From positions 1-45,905 of the forward strand of contig JAULBX010026552.1 in NCBI GenBank assembly GCA_032358255.1: a stretch of DNA of 45,905 nt, given 5' to 3'. This document shows, piece by piece, positions 11,201 to 21,132 of the stretch. This DNA comes from Heterotrichella gracilis (taxonomy: Eukaryota; Sar; Xanthophyceae; Tribonematales; Xanthonemataceae). Each line of letters starts with the position of its first letter. Position 1 is the first letter of the stretch. The notes under the pieces are model-generated. The model was not told where the DNA came from. It saw only the letters and a program-made list of their open reading frames with translations, and ran no database searches. The position numbers and the translations under genes are program-made.

Positions 11201-14200
11201 TCTTCTTTGTACGACTGAAGCACCGCATCTCCCTCCCTTGCCTGCTGCAGCTGCGCCTCCAGGTCAGCCACCTTGGCACCATACTCCTGCTGCATGTCAG
11301 ACATTTTGCCCTCAAGCACACCTATGGCGCGCTGCAGCTCCTCCCTCGCGGCCTTCTGCGCTGCCTCCCTTGCATACTGCTCGCCCCGCATGCTTTCTAA
11401 CCGTGCTTCCCATTCCTCCCCCTGCTCCCGCAGCGCCCTCTCCACCTCCTCCACCAGGCGATCACCCGCCGCCGCCTGCTCAGCATGTGCCCGCTCCACC
11501 TCCTTCTCCACCTCCTCAGTCCTGGCCTCAGCAGCCCCCAGCAGCCCCCGCAGCCCCTCCACCTCCGCACCCCCCTGGTCCCGCTGGCTGTCCGCCTCCT
11601 CCCGCTCCACCTGCATGCGCCTGGCACCCTCCTGAAGTTCCTGCACCTGCTCATGGGCACTAGCGAGGTCTGACTGGAGCTGAGCCCTTGCGCGTGACTC
11701 CGCTGCCAGCTCAGCAAGGGCCCTCTCCAGAGACCTTTGCACCTCCCCTGCCTTGGCCTCAGCATCGCTCAGCAGCCCCTGGAGTCGCTCCACCTCTGCC
11801 CCCCCTTGCCCCCTCTGCCTGCCCACCTCATCCAGCTGTGCCTGCAGACGCTGGACCTCCCCCTCCCCATCATGCACCTGCTGCTGCACATTGGCCAGCT
11901 CTGCCATTACTTTGGCTGCGGTGCTGGACTCAGCTGCCAGGCGCTTGGTGAGGGCCTTGTTGTCGGATTGGCATGCGGCCAGGTCTGCACGGCATGCCTC
12001 CAGGTCTGCCTGTAGCTGGTAACTAAGCTGCTCCTGCACCAGGGCGGCATCCTGTGTGCACGAGAGGCAAGTCAATCATATGGAACTGCATGGGGGGTGA
12101 CAGCTGTCGCTCTGTCATTGTAAAGAAATGTGCCCACAAGTTATGGACCAGCATGCATGATACATTTGTTTGCAAAATGGGTATGATTAATCACATTTGT
12201 ACATGCCACCATTTAGGAATTAAATGCCAACAAGCAACCATGTCATCACTGGCGCGCCTCCTGTGGTTGGAATTACACATGCATGGCCATAACCATGCAG
12301 CATGGTACACAATCATGGCAGATGCAAGATTCTGCAAATGCATCATTTAAATGCACAATGGCACCATGCCACACAGAAGGCAGCCTGCCGCACCTGCACA
12401 GGCTGAAGCCGCTCCACCTCCCCCTTCAACCCTGCTACCTCCCCCTTGAGCCGTGCCACCTCCCCCTTGAGCCGTGCCACCTCCGCCTTGAGCTCTCCCT
12501 TGCGCCGCTCATGGCGCTCCCTCAGGCCCCGCATCTCCTCAGCGTGAGCGCGCTCCATCTCACCCCTTGCTGCATCCATGCGTTCCTCCACATCTTTGTC
12601 CTTGGTGTCCATCTTCCCCCTCTGCGCCGCCAGCCGCTGCTCCGCCTCCTTCACCTTGGAATGGCAGGGGAAATAGTGCACTTGAAAGAGGGCATTGCAA
12701 TGCATTTCTCTATGCTAAGACCTATATGATAACGTGCCATTGACACAAGCTGCATAATAATCTGTAAATTATGTAACATTGTAGTACGGTATAATTGAAA
12801 AAAACGAATTAAATTTTAATTTATTGCAAAACAGCATGCGAGGATTGGCTGTGCAATTTGCAGAGCCAATTAGCTCAATTACCGTGAGCCAATAAATTTT
12901 AATTTATGCAAAACTTGAAATGTTCAAGAAATGCAATAGCTTTAAATAGAAATAATAGAAAAGAATTAAATACTAAGTACTTCCCTCACCTTGGCCTCCA
13001 TCTCCCCCCGCTGCTGCTTCCACTTGCGCTCCCCCTCACGCAATGCTTCATTGGACCTGCGCTCCACCTCAGCCAGTGATTGCTGGTGCTGCTTGTCCCG
13101 CTCTTCCAGTGCAGCGCTGTGCGCCGCCTTGTGCTTGTCCAGCTTTGACTGCAGGCGTGCGCTGGCGGCGGCGGCCTCCTGTGCCTGCAAGTTTGCACGT
13201 GAGTGTGAACACCCCTAGTGTGAATGGTCATGGCACATGGTCTATTGGTATCCCATGTCGACATGGCCACCAGAGAATGGCAGTAATGGATGAACGTATT
13301 GGCCATGCCCCCGTGGCCATGAGGTTAGAACCTCTTCTCTATAAACACGGCATCTTTTGTAACATGTTATGTGAGTGCTACGCAAGAGCTAAGCAGACAC
13401 CTCCTGCTTATGTTACACATATCCACCCCCTCCCCTCCCTTCCCCCTTACGTTCTCCACCTGCTCCTTCAGCTTCCCCTCCAGCCCCCGCACCGCCTCCT
13501 TCCCTTCTTCCACGTCCACCTCCAGTGCCGCTACCCGCCGCTCAACCCCCTCCACCAGCCCCCCACACCCATACACCCGCAGTGCCTTGCTGCTTGCGGC
13601 CCACACCAGTGGCGAGCACACCAGCATGGCCTTCACATACCCACCTACATAGGGCAGGTTGCGGGTGGCTGGCAATGTGCACAATGTTGACCATGCCTAT
13701 GCGCATGTCCACGTGCTGTGTCCCTATGCCATGTCCCACCGCAACGCATTTTGCCAATGCAATGTGCCCATGCGGCGTGCCCACGCGCTGTGCCCATGCA
13801 AGTCCACCTCGCACACAAGGTGCTGGCCAGGCGCACACATTGCAATGCAAATGTAGCTTGTGTGTGCCGCCATGGTGGGGGGGCATGCAGCTGTGCCAGT
13901 GTACTGGATATTATCAAGTTATCTGGCTATTATCATATTATGAAGGTTAGGAAGACCTTTTAAAGTGCATGATCCATGCAGTACTACTTAGATACGTATT
14001 GGTGCATTCCCTACCTTGTTCCGGCAGTGAGTACATGAGCTGCCAGGTGTCGCCGTCATATGCATGGATGCACCTGTCCCCCCCACCGCTCCACACCTGG
14101 CTGCCCACCCCCACCAGGCAGCTGACCTGGGCGCTGTGGTGGCGCATGGTGTGCAGGCAGGTGCGCTGCAGGGGGTCCCACACGCGCACGCTGCCGTCGC

Positions 14201-16057
14201 CCGACCCACTCCACAGCCTGGTGCCACACTGGGCCAGGGCGGTCACACCTGGGTGGAAGGGGTGATGGGTTGTATGGGGGAGAGGCAATAATGTTAACCG
14301 CTGGGGTTCTTGTGAGTATATGGAAGGTTACCATCCACACTGTGGAAACGGATGCAATGTGCGATATGGGGCACGCTTTGCCATGCGTGTGGCGGGTGCT
14401 GTGCACTGGGCTGCAGCGCTGCAGCATGCTAGTTTGCAGGTGTGGATGCAATCCAATCCCATGCATGTAGAATGCAGCAGGTCATCTACACCGCAGCCCA
14501 CCTACACCGCAGCCCACCTTGCATGCCAGGAACAGTCAGCGCCTGCACCTCTTTCTCCTCAATCCTACCGCTCCCCTTGGCATCCGTCCAGCACCACAGC
14601 GCACCGTCCCCCCCTCCGCTCCACACCGTCCCCACCTTGCCCCCGCCCGTCACCAGCAGTGCATGCACCGCGCAGTGGTGGTGGCCGCTAGCCCCCAGCA
14701 GGCGACCCTCTGGAGACCACACTTTCACCTGCCAGGGAGATAGGGGGGTGTATGACAAAGGTTAGCATGTGCAGGCCCTGTGCGTGTGCGGCCACCATGG
14801 GAGGCAGAATGCAGGAATATGTGGCCGTGCAGCATGGCGGAACCATGTGGGGCCATGTTGGCACCATCCACTGTTGCATGCAGATTTATTTGGAATTCTG
14901 TCCCCTCTAATGCATTGGCACTCATGTGCACCCATGCATGACACTATCCGCTATGCATCGGGTGCACCTGCCTGCGCCCGCACCCACCCACCCACCTGGA
15001 AGTCAGCCCCCGCAGAGACCATCGCTGTGCCGTGACGGGTGCGCAGGGGAGCCAGCGCGAGCACCTCACCAGAGTGGCCGGACCAAGGCTGCACCACACG
15101 GGAAATCTTGGCATTTTTTAAGCGTCAGAAGGGTACTGCAGGCTGCATCTGAACCAAGGGTGCTTAGGCAAGTGTATGCAGGCATGGCTTGCAGCAATTC
15201 GGCTTTGGCTGCCTGAACTCTTCATGTTCAGGGAGGATGGGCACATGACGATGATACAACGTATACCTACATGCAGTGCCCTACAAATGAGAGCTACTTT
15301 GCGTGCATTGCAACTGCGGCTGGAAGGCCCAATGGGTGCTGTGCGGTGCAGTGCAGTGCAGGTTGTGTCCAGACCTTGACATTGATCTCCCCCGTCTCTG
15401 TGTCCATGACCAGCAGGCTGCCATCACCGGTGCCACACCACAGGTGGCTGCCCTGGCTGACGGCCAAGGTGGTGACCACAGCGGGGAAGGAGGAGGGGGG
15501 GGCAAACACCTCGCACCTGAGAAGCACGAGGGGTGGTTGGCAGACGCACAGGTTTGGCAACCCCGGGTATTGGTTACGTGATGCTGCCATTGCAGGGCAA
15601 TATTCCTATACGTTTTAATGCATAGCTATGGCCAGAGATGCCAAGGCAGGAGGGGAATACCGCAGCAGCATACACATAACAAGATGGTGTACCCCAGTGC
15701 CTACTGGCACACCACCTTTGTGACATGGGTCATAACAACGAACGTGAAATTAGAGAATACAGGACACAGGACCGCTAAGAGGTTGGGGCAGTGGGTCGTT
15801 CCTTTGCAGCGGGTGCCCCCGGCATGTATATATGCATGCATACAGATCAGTGGGAGCCCACACCTGCCAGACTTTACGTCCCACCGCCTCACGCCCTGAC
15901 GGGAGCATGTGTAAATGAAGCCATCGGTTGCCGCTATGTCCTTCACCCCAGCAGCTGCGGCCGATGTGAACTCGAAGTGGAGGGCGTACGACAGGCTGCC
16001 CAGTGGCGGAAGGGTGCCGGTGATGGATGGGCGCCTGCTGATGGCACGCACCTCCAT
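8280..16057 (-). CDS. Large WD40 beta-propeller plus long coiled-coil protein
   Basis: Exons: 16057-15864, 15516-15375, 15088-14996, 14728-14518, 14248-14015, 13644-13451, 13184-12990, 12654-12394, 12051 to about 10490, about 10480 to 9566, 9137-9002 and 8644-8280. The total is roughly 1,480-1,500 residues. Residues 1 to ~310 hold at least six propeller blades with SGSGDGSVRVWD, GGGDGALWCW, GGGDRCIHAYDG and CGTGDGSLLVMD. From ~315 to ~950 the chain is an almost unbroken coiled coil rich in Glu, Gln, Arg, Ala and Leu. A Gly/Pro/Ser-rich disordered region (~1000-1300) and a short helical tail (SIKDQLLLQLHQDNTRLAAV) follow. The reading frame shifts near 10.44-10.50 kb, through either a short unrecognised intron or a sequence error. 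The propeller resembles those of cytoskeletal, trafficking or 5-phosphatase proteins, but no enzyme domain is present. A scaffold or cytoskeletal role is inference; I do not recognise the family. Confidence 0.82.
12416..12499 (-). repeat. Four 21-base tandem units encoding a heptad repeat
   Basis: Four head-to-tail 21-base units (12416-12436, 12437-12457, 12458-12478, 12479-12499) lie in exon 8 of the coiled-coil gene. They encode successive heptads of the form EVARLKG, with the second and third identical in DNA. This shows the coiled coil grows by duplication of exact heptads. Confidence 0.85.
12720..12960. repeat. AT-rich island with direct repeats inside an intron
   Basis: This part of the intron between exons 7 and 8 of the coiled-coil gene is strikingly AT-rich compared with its surroundings. 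The core AAATTTTAATTTATTGCAAAA near 12813 recurs, lacking one T, near 12895. Both copies are self-complementary around TTAAATTTTAA-like sequence. It may be the remains of a small transposable element. It contains no open frame of note. Confidence 0.55.
13698..13807. repeat. Imperfect ~40-base direct repeat in intron
   Basis: Two copies of a CATG-rich unit, starting near 13698 and near 13769, share the order ATGCG, CCACG, GCTGTG, CCATG/CCCATG, GTCCACC. They lie in the intron between exons 5 and 6 of the WD40/coiled-coil gene. The function is unknown. Confidence 0.45.
14486..14517 (-). repeat. Exact 16-base tandem duplication at a splice donor
   Basis: The unit CTACACCGCAGCCCAC occurs twice, at 14486-14501 and 14502-14517. 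Read on the minus strand each unit begins GTGGGC and ends GTAG. The duplication therefore doubles the 5' splice site after exon 4 of the WD40 gene. Use of the second donor would add 16 bases and shift the frame. Confidence 0.8.
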
Positions 16058-16567
16058 ATCGTGGCAGTTCTTTGGATATTACCATGGCTAAGAGGGTAGT
16101 TAGGAGTGGTACAAGGTACCGCTGAGGCTGTTGGGTGGAACAGGTGACATTGCGGGGTAGTGTGCCAGGGTACATTCTTCGGTTGGACAGCGTTCCTCTG
16201 AATGGTGTTCACTCCCAAAGCCTTGATTTGTTCTGTATGGATGATTTCTCCAGCCAGTAAGGTGGTGGTCGTGCGACACTGTCGTCCTTCGTCAGGAAGT
16301 GCCAATGCACAGTGTGGTTGACTGTTTAGGGTTTCTGCCCACACAAGGGTAAATGACCTGGGCTTCGCCAAAGTTTGCATGCATCATGCGTGCGTCAAAT
16401 GCTTTTGGCAAAGGTCCTCAAACCTTAGACAACTATTCAAACTGTTTGCTTCACAGCCTGCGATACCAGTGTGCTTGGCAGCGTGCGCTGACGGGAACAC
16501 CGAGACCCGATGTGAGACACCGTCAACCAGTTTTGTAAGCACAATCCACATCGACCGCAGGCCTGCT
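16058..16567. other. Divergent promoter region (WD40 gene / TraB gene)
   Basis: This 510-base spacer must carry both promoters. An ATG with a good context on the minus strand (about 16084) lies in a frame that does not join the WD40 exons. It would act as an upstream start if transcribed. No repeats or clear core promoter elements are visible. Confidence 0.45.
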
Positions 16568-19500
16568 ATGGAGTCCGACGCAGCAGCGATAGCGGAGAAG
16601 CTACCTCCTGGCGTAGTGGCACTTGTGCACCCCAATAACGGCACAACGGTGCGGACAGCATGGCCTGGCACTGCATGCATATAGGCACTGGGACGAACAG
16701 CGCGCACGCTGCTGGGTTTAAACGCACTCTGCAGCATCTTTGGTGTATCTTACCAGTAGCGTGTGGTATTGTCCTTACCGATGCCCGTGCGGTACACGGC
16801 ATCAGCCTCATTCAGCAGACATTATGCTTAGTTACGGAAGTGCGTTACCCTGGGGCCAAGATTCTGCGCGGCTTCGTACCACAGTGTTCCTAAATGTTTG
16901 TTGATGTTTCACCGCTTTCATAGCGGCTATGTGATCATCATATCTCCTAGCACGCTGAGGGTGTTGCAATCCTGAACTTGTTGCACAAGGCACGGTGCAG
17001 TCCTTGTACCTTGACCAGAGATGGATGGTGACAACCACATCCTTGTTCCTTCAGTGCGCATCCCCTGCAGTGCTCCCCCTTCACCCCACCCCCTGTGCCC
17101 CTCACTGCCCGCAGGTGTACCTGGTGGGAACGGCGCACGTCTCCCCTCAGGTACCTCCCTTGCACACCACACACACAGCACACCCATCCTCCCAACAACT
17201 GCCAGCGCCCTTGCTGGCCACTGCCCAACAGCCGCTTGCCACTCTGTGTGACTCACATGCCCAGTGCACTTGAGCACAGCTAAGCTGTCCCTTGGAAACC
17301 TTGCAACCAACCACTCTGTGCCATTGTCTGGCCAATTGCCTGGTGGGCCCCCACCACACCCACACCCACCCACCCACCCACCCCCTCCCCCCTCCCCAGG
17401 CCTGTCAGGAGGTCCAGGCGGTGGTGCAGGCGGTGATGCCCAGGTTTGTGGTGCTGGAGCTGGACAAGGTGAGGAACATAACAGGGACAAAAACAGCAAA
17501 TTGTGGGCGTCACTAGCTTGCCCTTGTGCCAGCCCACTTGCATACCCTGCGCAAGGGCTTGACTTGGAGCATGCTTGCGTAGGAGCGGTTTGATGGTCTG
17601 GTGAAGTCTGTGGAGGAGGGCGACCCATACGGCACGCGGCGACTGGCCAAGGGGATATTCAAGGTGGGGGGCCAGTGGGGTGGAACATCGCCACAGGGTT
17701 GTGGGAGGTGGCCGCACCCGGGGGTGTGATAGCCCCTGCCCAGAACAACACATGGGTGCACATGCAAACTGATCGTCACCAGTCCACGTAGCTCATGCAT
17801 TTCCAGCAATGCAGCAAGGTCAGGAGCCTTGCACACATGGCATCGAGTAGCTCTGCCCTGGCTCTGTTGTACCATTTGATTAGCGTGGTGTAAGGTCCCA
17901 TCCTTGTTTCTGTGCTGGCCACTTGGTTCCTGGGTGCAATCGACCTTTCCCCCTCGCATGCAGTCCCTCAAGGTTGTCCTGACCGGAGGTGTGCTGGAGT
18001 ACACGCTGGGGGTGGCGTATGTGGTGGGGGGGGCGCTGGTGGGCAGCCCAGCAGGGGCTGAGTTCATGGCAGCCAGGGAGGCGGCCATGCAGGTGAAGGA
18101 GGGGTTAAAAAGGGGGCGCTGGAGGGGCCATATGCATGGACGTGACCTGCTTCATGTGCATATGTCTGGGCTGATGGAGGTTATCATCAGGTTGCACTGT
18201 TGGGTTGCATGCTTGTGTGTTGCATGAGCATTGTCTTGGCGCAACAGCATATTCATGGTATGATGTTCGATCACTGCCACATGCCTGCCACTACTCCCCT
18301 ACTGGTGCCACTGTGATGGGGCTGGCATGCCACCACAGATGAGCCACAGCCATGTGATCGCTATGCCTCCACACAACGGTGCTCAGCCTGTTGGTCCCCT
18401 GTGCTTCTCACCTTTTGCTTCCATCATGCCAGGTGGGCGCAGAGATCGTGCTGGCTGATCGGCCGCAATCAGTGACCATGCGCCGCCTCATGGCCAGGGC
18501 AGCTGCAGCCAGGGAGGCGTCCCGGCAGCCACCGGCCTTCCTCACATCCTCATTCTCACCTGGCCCCCCTTCCAGCCTGCAGGAGCGCGGCCCCAGCGAA
18601 GGTGGGGCACTGGCCTGAGATTATGAAATATTTTGGTGCTTTGTCACTCTTACCAATCCACCCAAGGTGTTAGTGCACGACAACTGCAATGTGATGGGTA
18701 AATTGTGTCCCAGCAGAGCAGCCAGGTCAGGAGTTTACCCTTGCACAAACCTGCGCTGCAGCAACAACCCCTGCCCATTGGGACACCAATGTACAAGGTT
18801 GAGTTAAGTCTGCCGGAGCCACTTTGCGGGCACATGAAGCGCATGCATTGCCACAATGCTTCTATGGCAGGAATCAACACTCTTGACTGACTTGTGCTGT
18901 CCAGTTGCTCCTTCCACTGACAAGTGGGGCACAGACCCTGAGCCAGGACCAGCCGCCCTCCCCTCATCATCCTCACGCAGCCAGGCTTCCTCCCCTGAGA
19001 CGCAAGACCCCTGGGGCCTAGGGGACATCAGGTCAGGGGTGCCAGGCAAGAGCCCCGGCTCCATCCTGGACAGCACCCAGTGGCGGGAGTTCCTGACGCA
19101 GGGGGGGTGCGAGGATGCGGAGGGGACGATAGAGGTGGGGCTCAGCCTGCGCTTGCTGCTGTGTGTGTATAGATGGCATATGTGTGCATGGTATATGGTG
19201 GGTATCCAGTAGCCATGCACAGCATGTGTGCTGGTGTGTATGTAGACTCATGTGGTGCCCCTGTGTGTGACAATCTCCGTATGCCCGCGGGCATACGCAT
19301 ATGAGATCACAGCATGGCATGAACAAACGTACTCTCCGGATGCCCATTTATTCCCACAGGCCCCGCAGTGCCTCCCAGCCTACCTCTCACCCTGTGCATG
19401 TGCATGCAGGCGTTCAAGCGCATCCTGGCCAGTGCCTCCAGCGCGCGTGGCGACATCCCTGCCTCGGACATGTTGGCGGTGCGCAGCTGCGGCCAGGCAC

Positions 19501-20823
19501 TCATTGAAAAGTTCAGACGACAAGCGCTGGAGGTGCGGGGAGGGGGCAAACGCTGTGCAAGGGACTGCTCGGTTTGTGGAGTTCAAATTCTGCTTGCAAG
19601 TACATTGGCAGAGCAGTGTTTTCTGATGTGGCTGGTCAGGGCATAACTTCAAACCTGCCACTGATGACCACCGCCCGGTGTTCGATACCAGTGATACCGT
19701 GCCATGACCACATCCCCCTTCCCCTGCAGGGCAAGGGCGACCTGCTTCAGCGCTTTGAGCACCGCGCCGTTGAGGAGGTGAAGGGGAACGTGGGGGTGCC
19801 CACAGGGGGCGGGGCGGTGCTGGAGGTGCTGGGCAAGGAGAGGGATGTCATACTGGCAAGGTGAGGGGGGAGGGGGAGGGCATGGTTATTAGGCCATTGG
19901 GTGAGCACAAGTAATGAGCATGGGGGAGCATCCTTTGGAACAGGTATTGGCATCAACCTAAGGTTTTGAGGTTTGTGCTACGATGTTGCTGCGCTGTGGC
20001 TGCCCCTCTTCCACAGATCCGATTTTCAGGGGTTCGCCATGGTAGCAATGCAGGAGGCGCCAGAGGAGGACACCGGTCTGCGCTGTGGGGTGCTGATGGG
20101 GGTCCCCGCTAGGGTGTCTCCTAGGGTCTCAACTAGGGTCTGCTCTAGTGTCTCCACATGTGCATCCACTAGCACCCCACTCTGTGCAGGAAGCTGTGGG
20201 AGGTTGGCCTGCGCAGCGAGGGCCAGCCCGTGGTTGGTGTGGTTGGCGCCGCACACATCCCCGGGATCAAGGCGCACTGGAGCTCCATAGGCACACCCGA
20301 GGCTGGTGAGAGGGCAGCGGAGTACATGCGCGCGCCGCGGCCCCAGGGCGACACCGGCAACTTCATCACGGTGGCGGTAGTGGGTGAGCGGAGCTGGGAA
20401 CCCTAGAGAAACCCTTGTCGGGGTTTTGTTGTGCTGGGCAGTGTGTATGCACCCATGTGCACGCACGCTTGCCTTGCGCCACCACCGCCAGAAACCATCG
20501 GGTGCATGGCTTGGTATGATGCTCCCCTTACCTTGCCTACAGTAGCCCACGCTGTCATTGGTGACCCGCACACCACTTAGCACCCCTTTCAACCCCCCGC
20601 AGGCGGCGCGTTTGGCGCCCTATTGTACCGCCGCCCCCGCACCGCCACCCGCCTGGCTGCCTTCACCCTGCTCACCGCCGCGCCCTTCATCACCTTCGCC
20701 ACCTACAGTGTGAGCCGGTGGTCGGGGCTGGCGGGCAGGGTGGTTGCGGCGGCGCAGCGGCTACCAGCGGCGGATGGGGGCCTGTCGCCCAGTCCGGCAG
20801 AGTTTAGTGATACGTGGGGATGA
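16568..20823 (+). CDS. TraB-family membrane protein
   Basis: Eleven exons keep one frame: 16568-16648, 17115-17150, 17400-17468, 17583-17663, 17964-18092, 18433-18601, 18905-19134, 19410-19532, 19730-19860, 20190-20383 and 20603-20823. They give about 487 residues. The family hallmark VYLVGTAHVS is at 28-37, followed by VMPRFVVLELDK. The second conserved block, ERDVILARKLWE then VVGVVGAAHIPGI, is at ~342-376, with its His at 372. The third is a C-terminal membrane segment around 432-451 (LAAFTLLTAAPFITFATYSV). An insertion of ~100 Ser/Pro-rich residues in exons 6-7 separates the halves. TraB/PrgY proteins were first seen in pheromone control of Enterococcus; plant and animal members sit in organelle or surface membranes, and animal TIKI members are metalloproteases. 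The two GxxH-type motifs are intact, so activity is possible but unproven. No clear organelle signal is visible at the short N-terminus. Confidence 0.9.
20105..20165 (+). repeat. Short CTAGGGTCT-type tandem repeat in TraB intron
   Basis: Three to four degenerate units of 13-14 bases built on CTAGGGTCT or CTAGTGTCT follow each other in the intron before exon 10 of the TraB gene. They probably arose by replication slippage. Confidence 0.5.
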
Positions 20824-21132
20824 AGGGGGTGAGGGGGCAAGCTTGCTTTGCATACACATACAAACACAAAGCTGCGCTCACGAAATATCTGGAACGCTTG
20901 TGGTTGTGTGGGTGGGGAATGGTGTGGCGGTGGGGGGGGAGAGGGGGGGGTCTATGAAGAGTATTGATGCCAGCAGCACTGTGTGAAGTTGCCATGCACA
21001 ACGCATGCCTGTGACGATTGTTGCTCTGCAAAGAAGGTCCAAAAACGTCGACAACAGCTTTTTGAACAGTATGTGCTGGAAAAAAGTCACTATGGGAAAG
21101 TGAAATAAAACAAATAGTCCCCAATTTCCAAC
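20824..21132. other. Short spacer between TraB and OPR/RAP genes
   Basis: This 309-base spacer contains G-rich runs at 20918-20950. I see no UGUAA signal for the TraB gene and no other element. Both genes point the same way. Confidence 0.4.

Noticed and set aside
13698..13807. CRISPR-like or satellite array
   Set aside because: Only two imperfect copies without regular spacers, in an intron of a eukaryotic gene.
20017..20160. Possible extra exon in the TraB gene starting after the acceptor at 20016 (SDFQGFAMVAMQEAPEE...)
   Set aside because: The phase fits at its start, but no donor fits at its end. Direct joining of exons 9 and 10 restores the family motif RDVILARKLWE.
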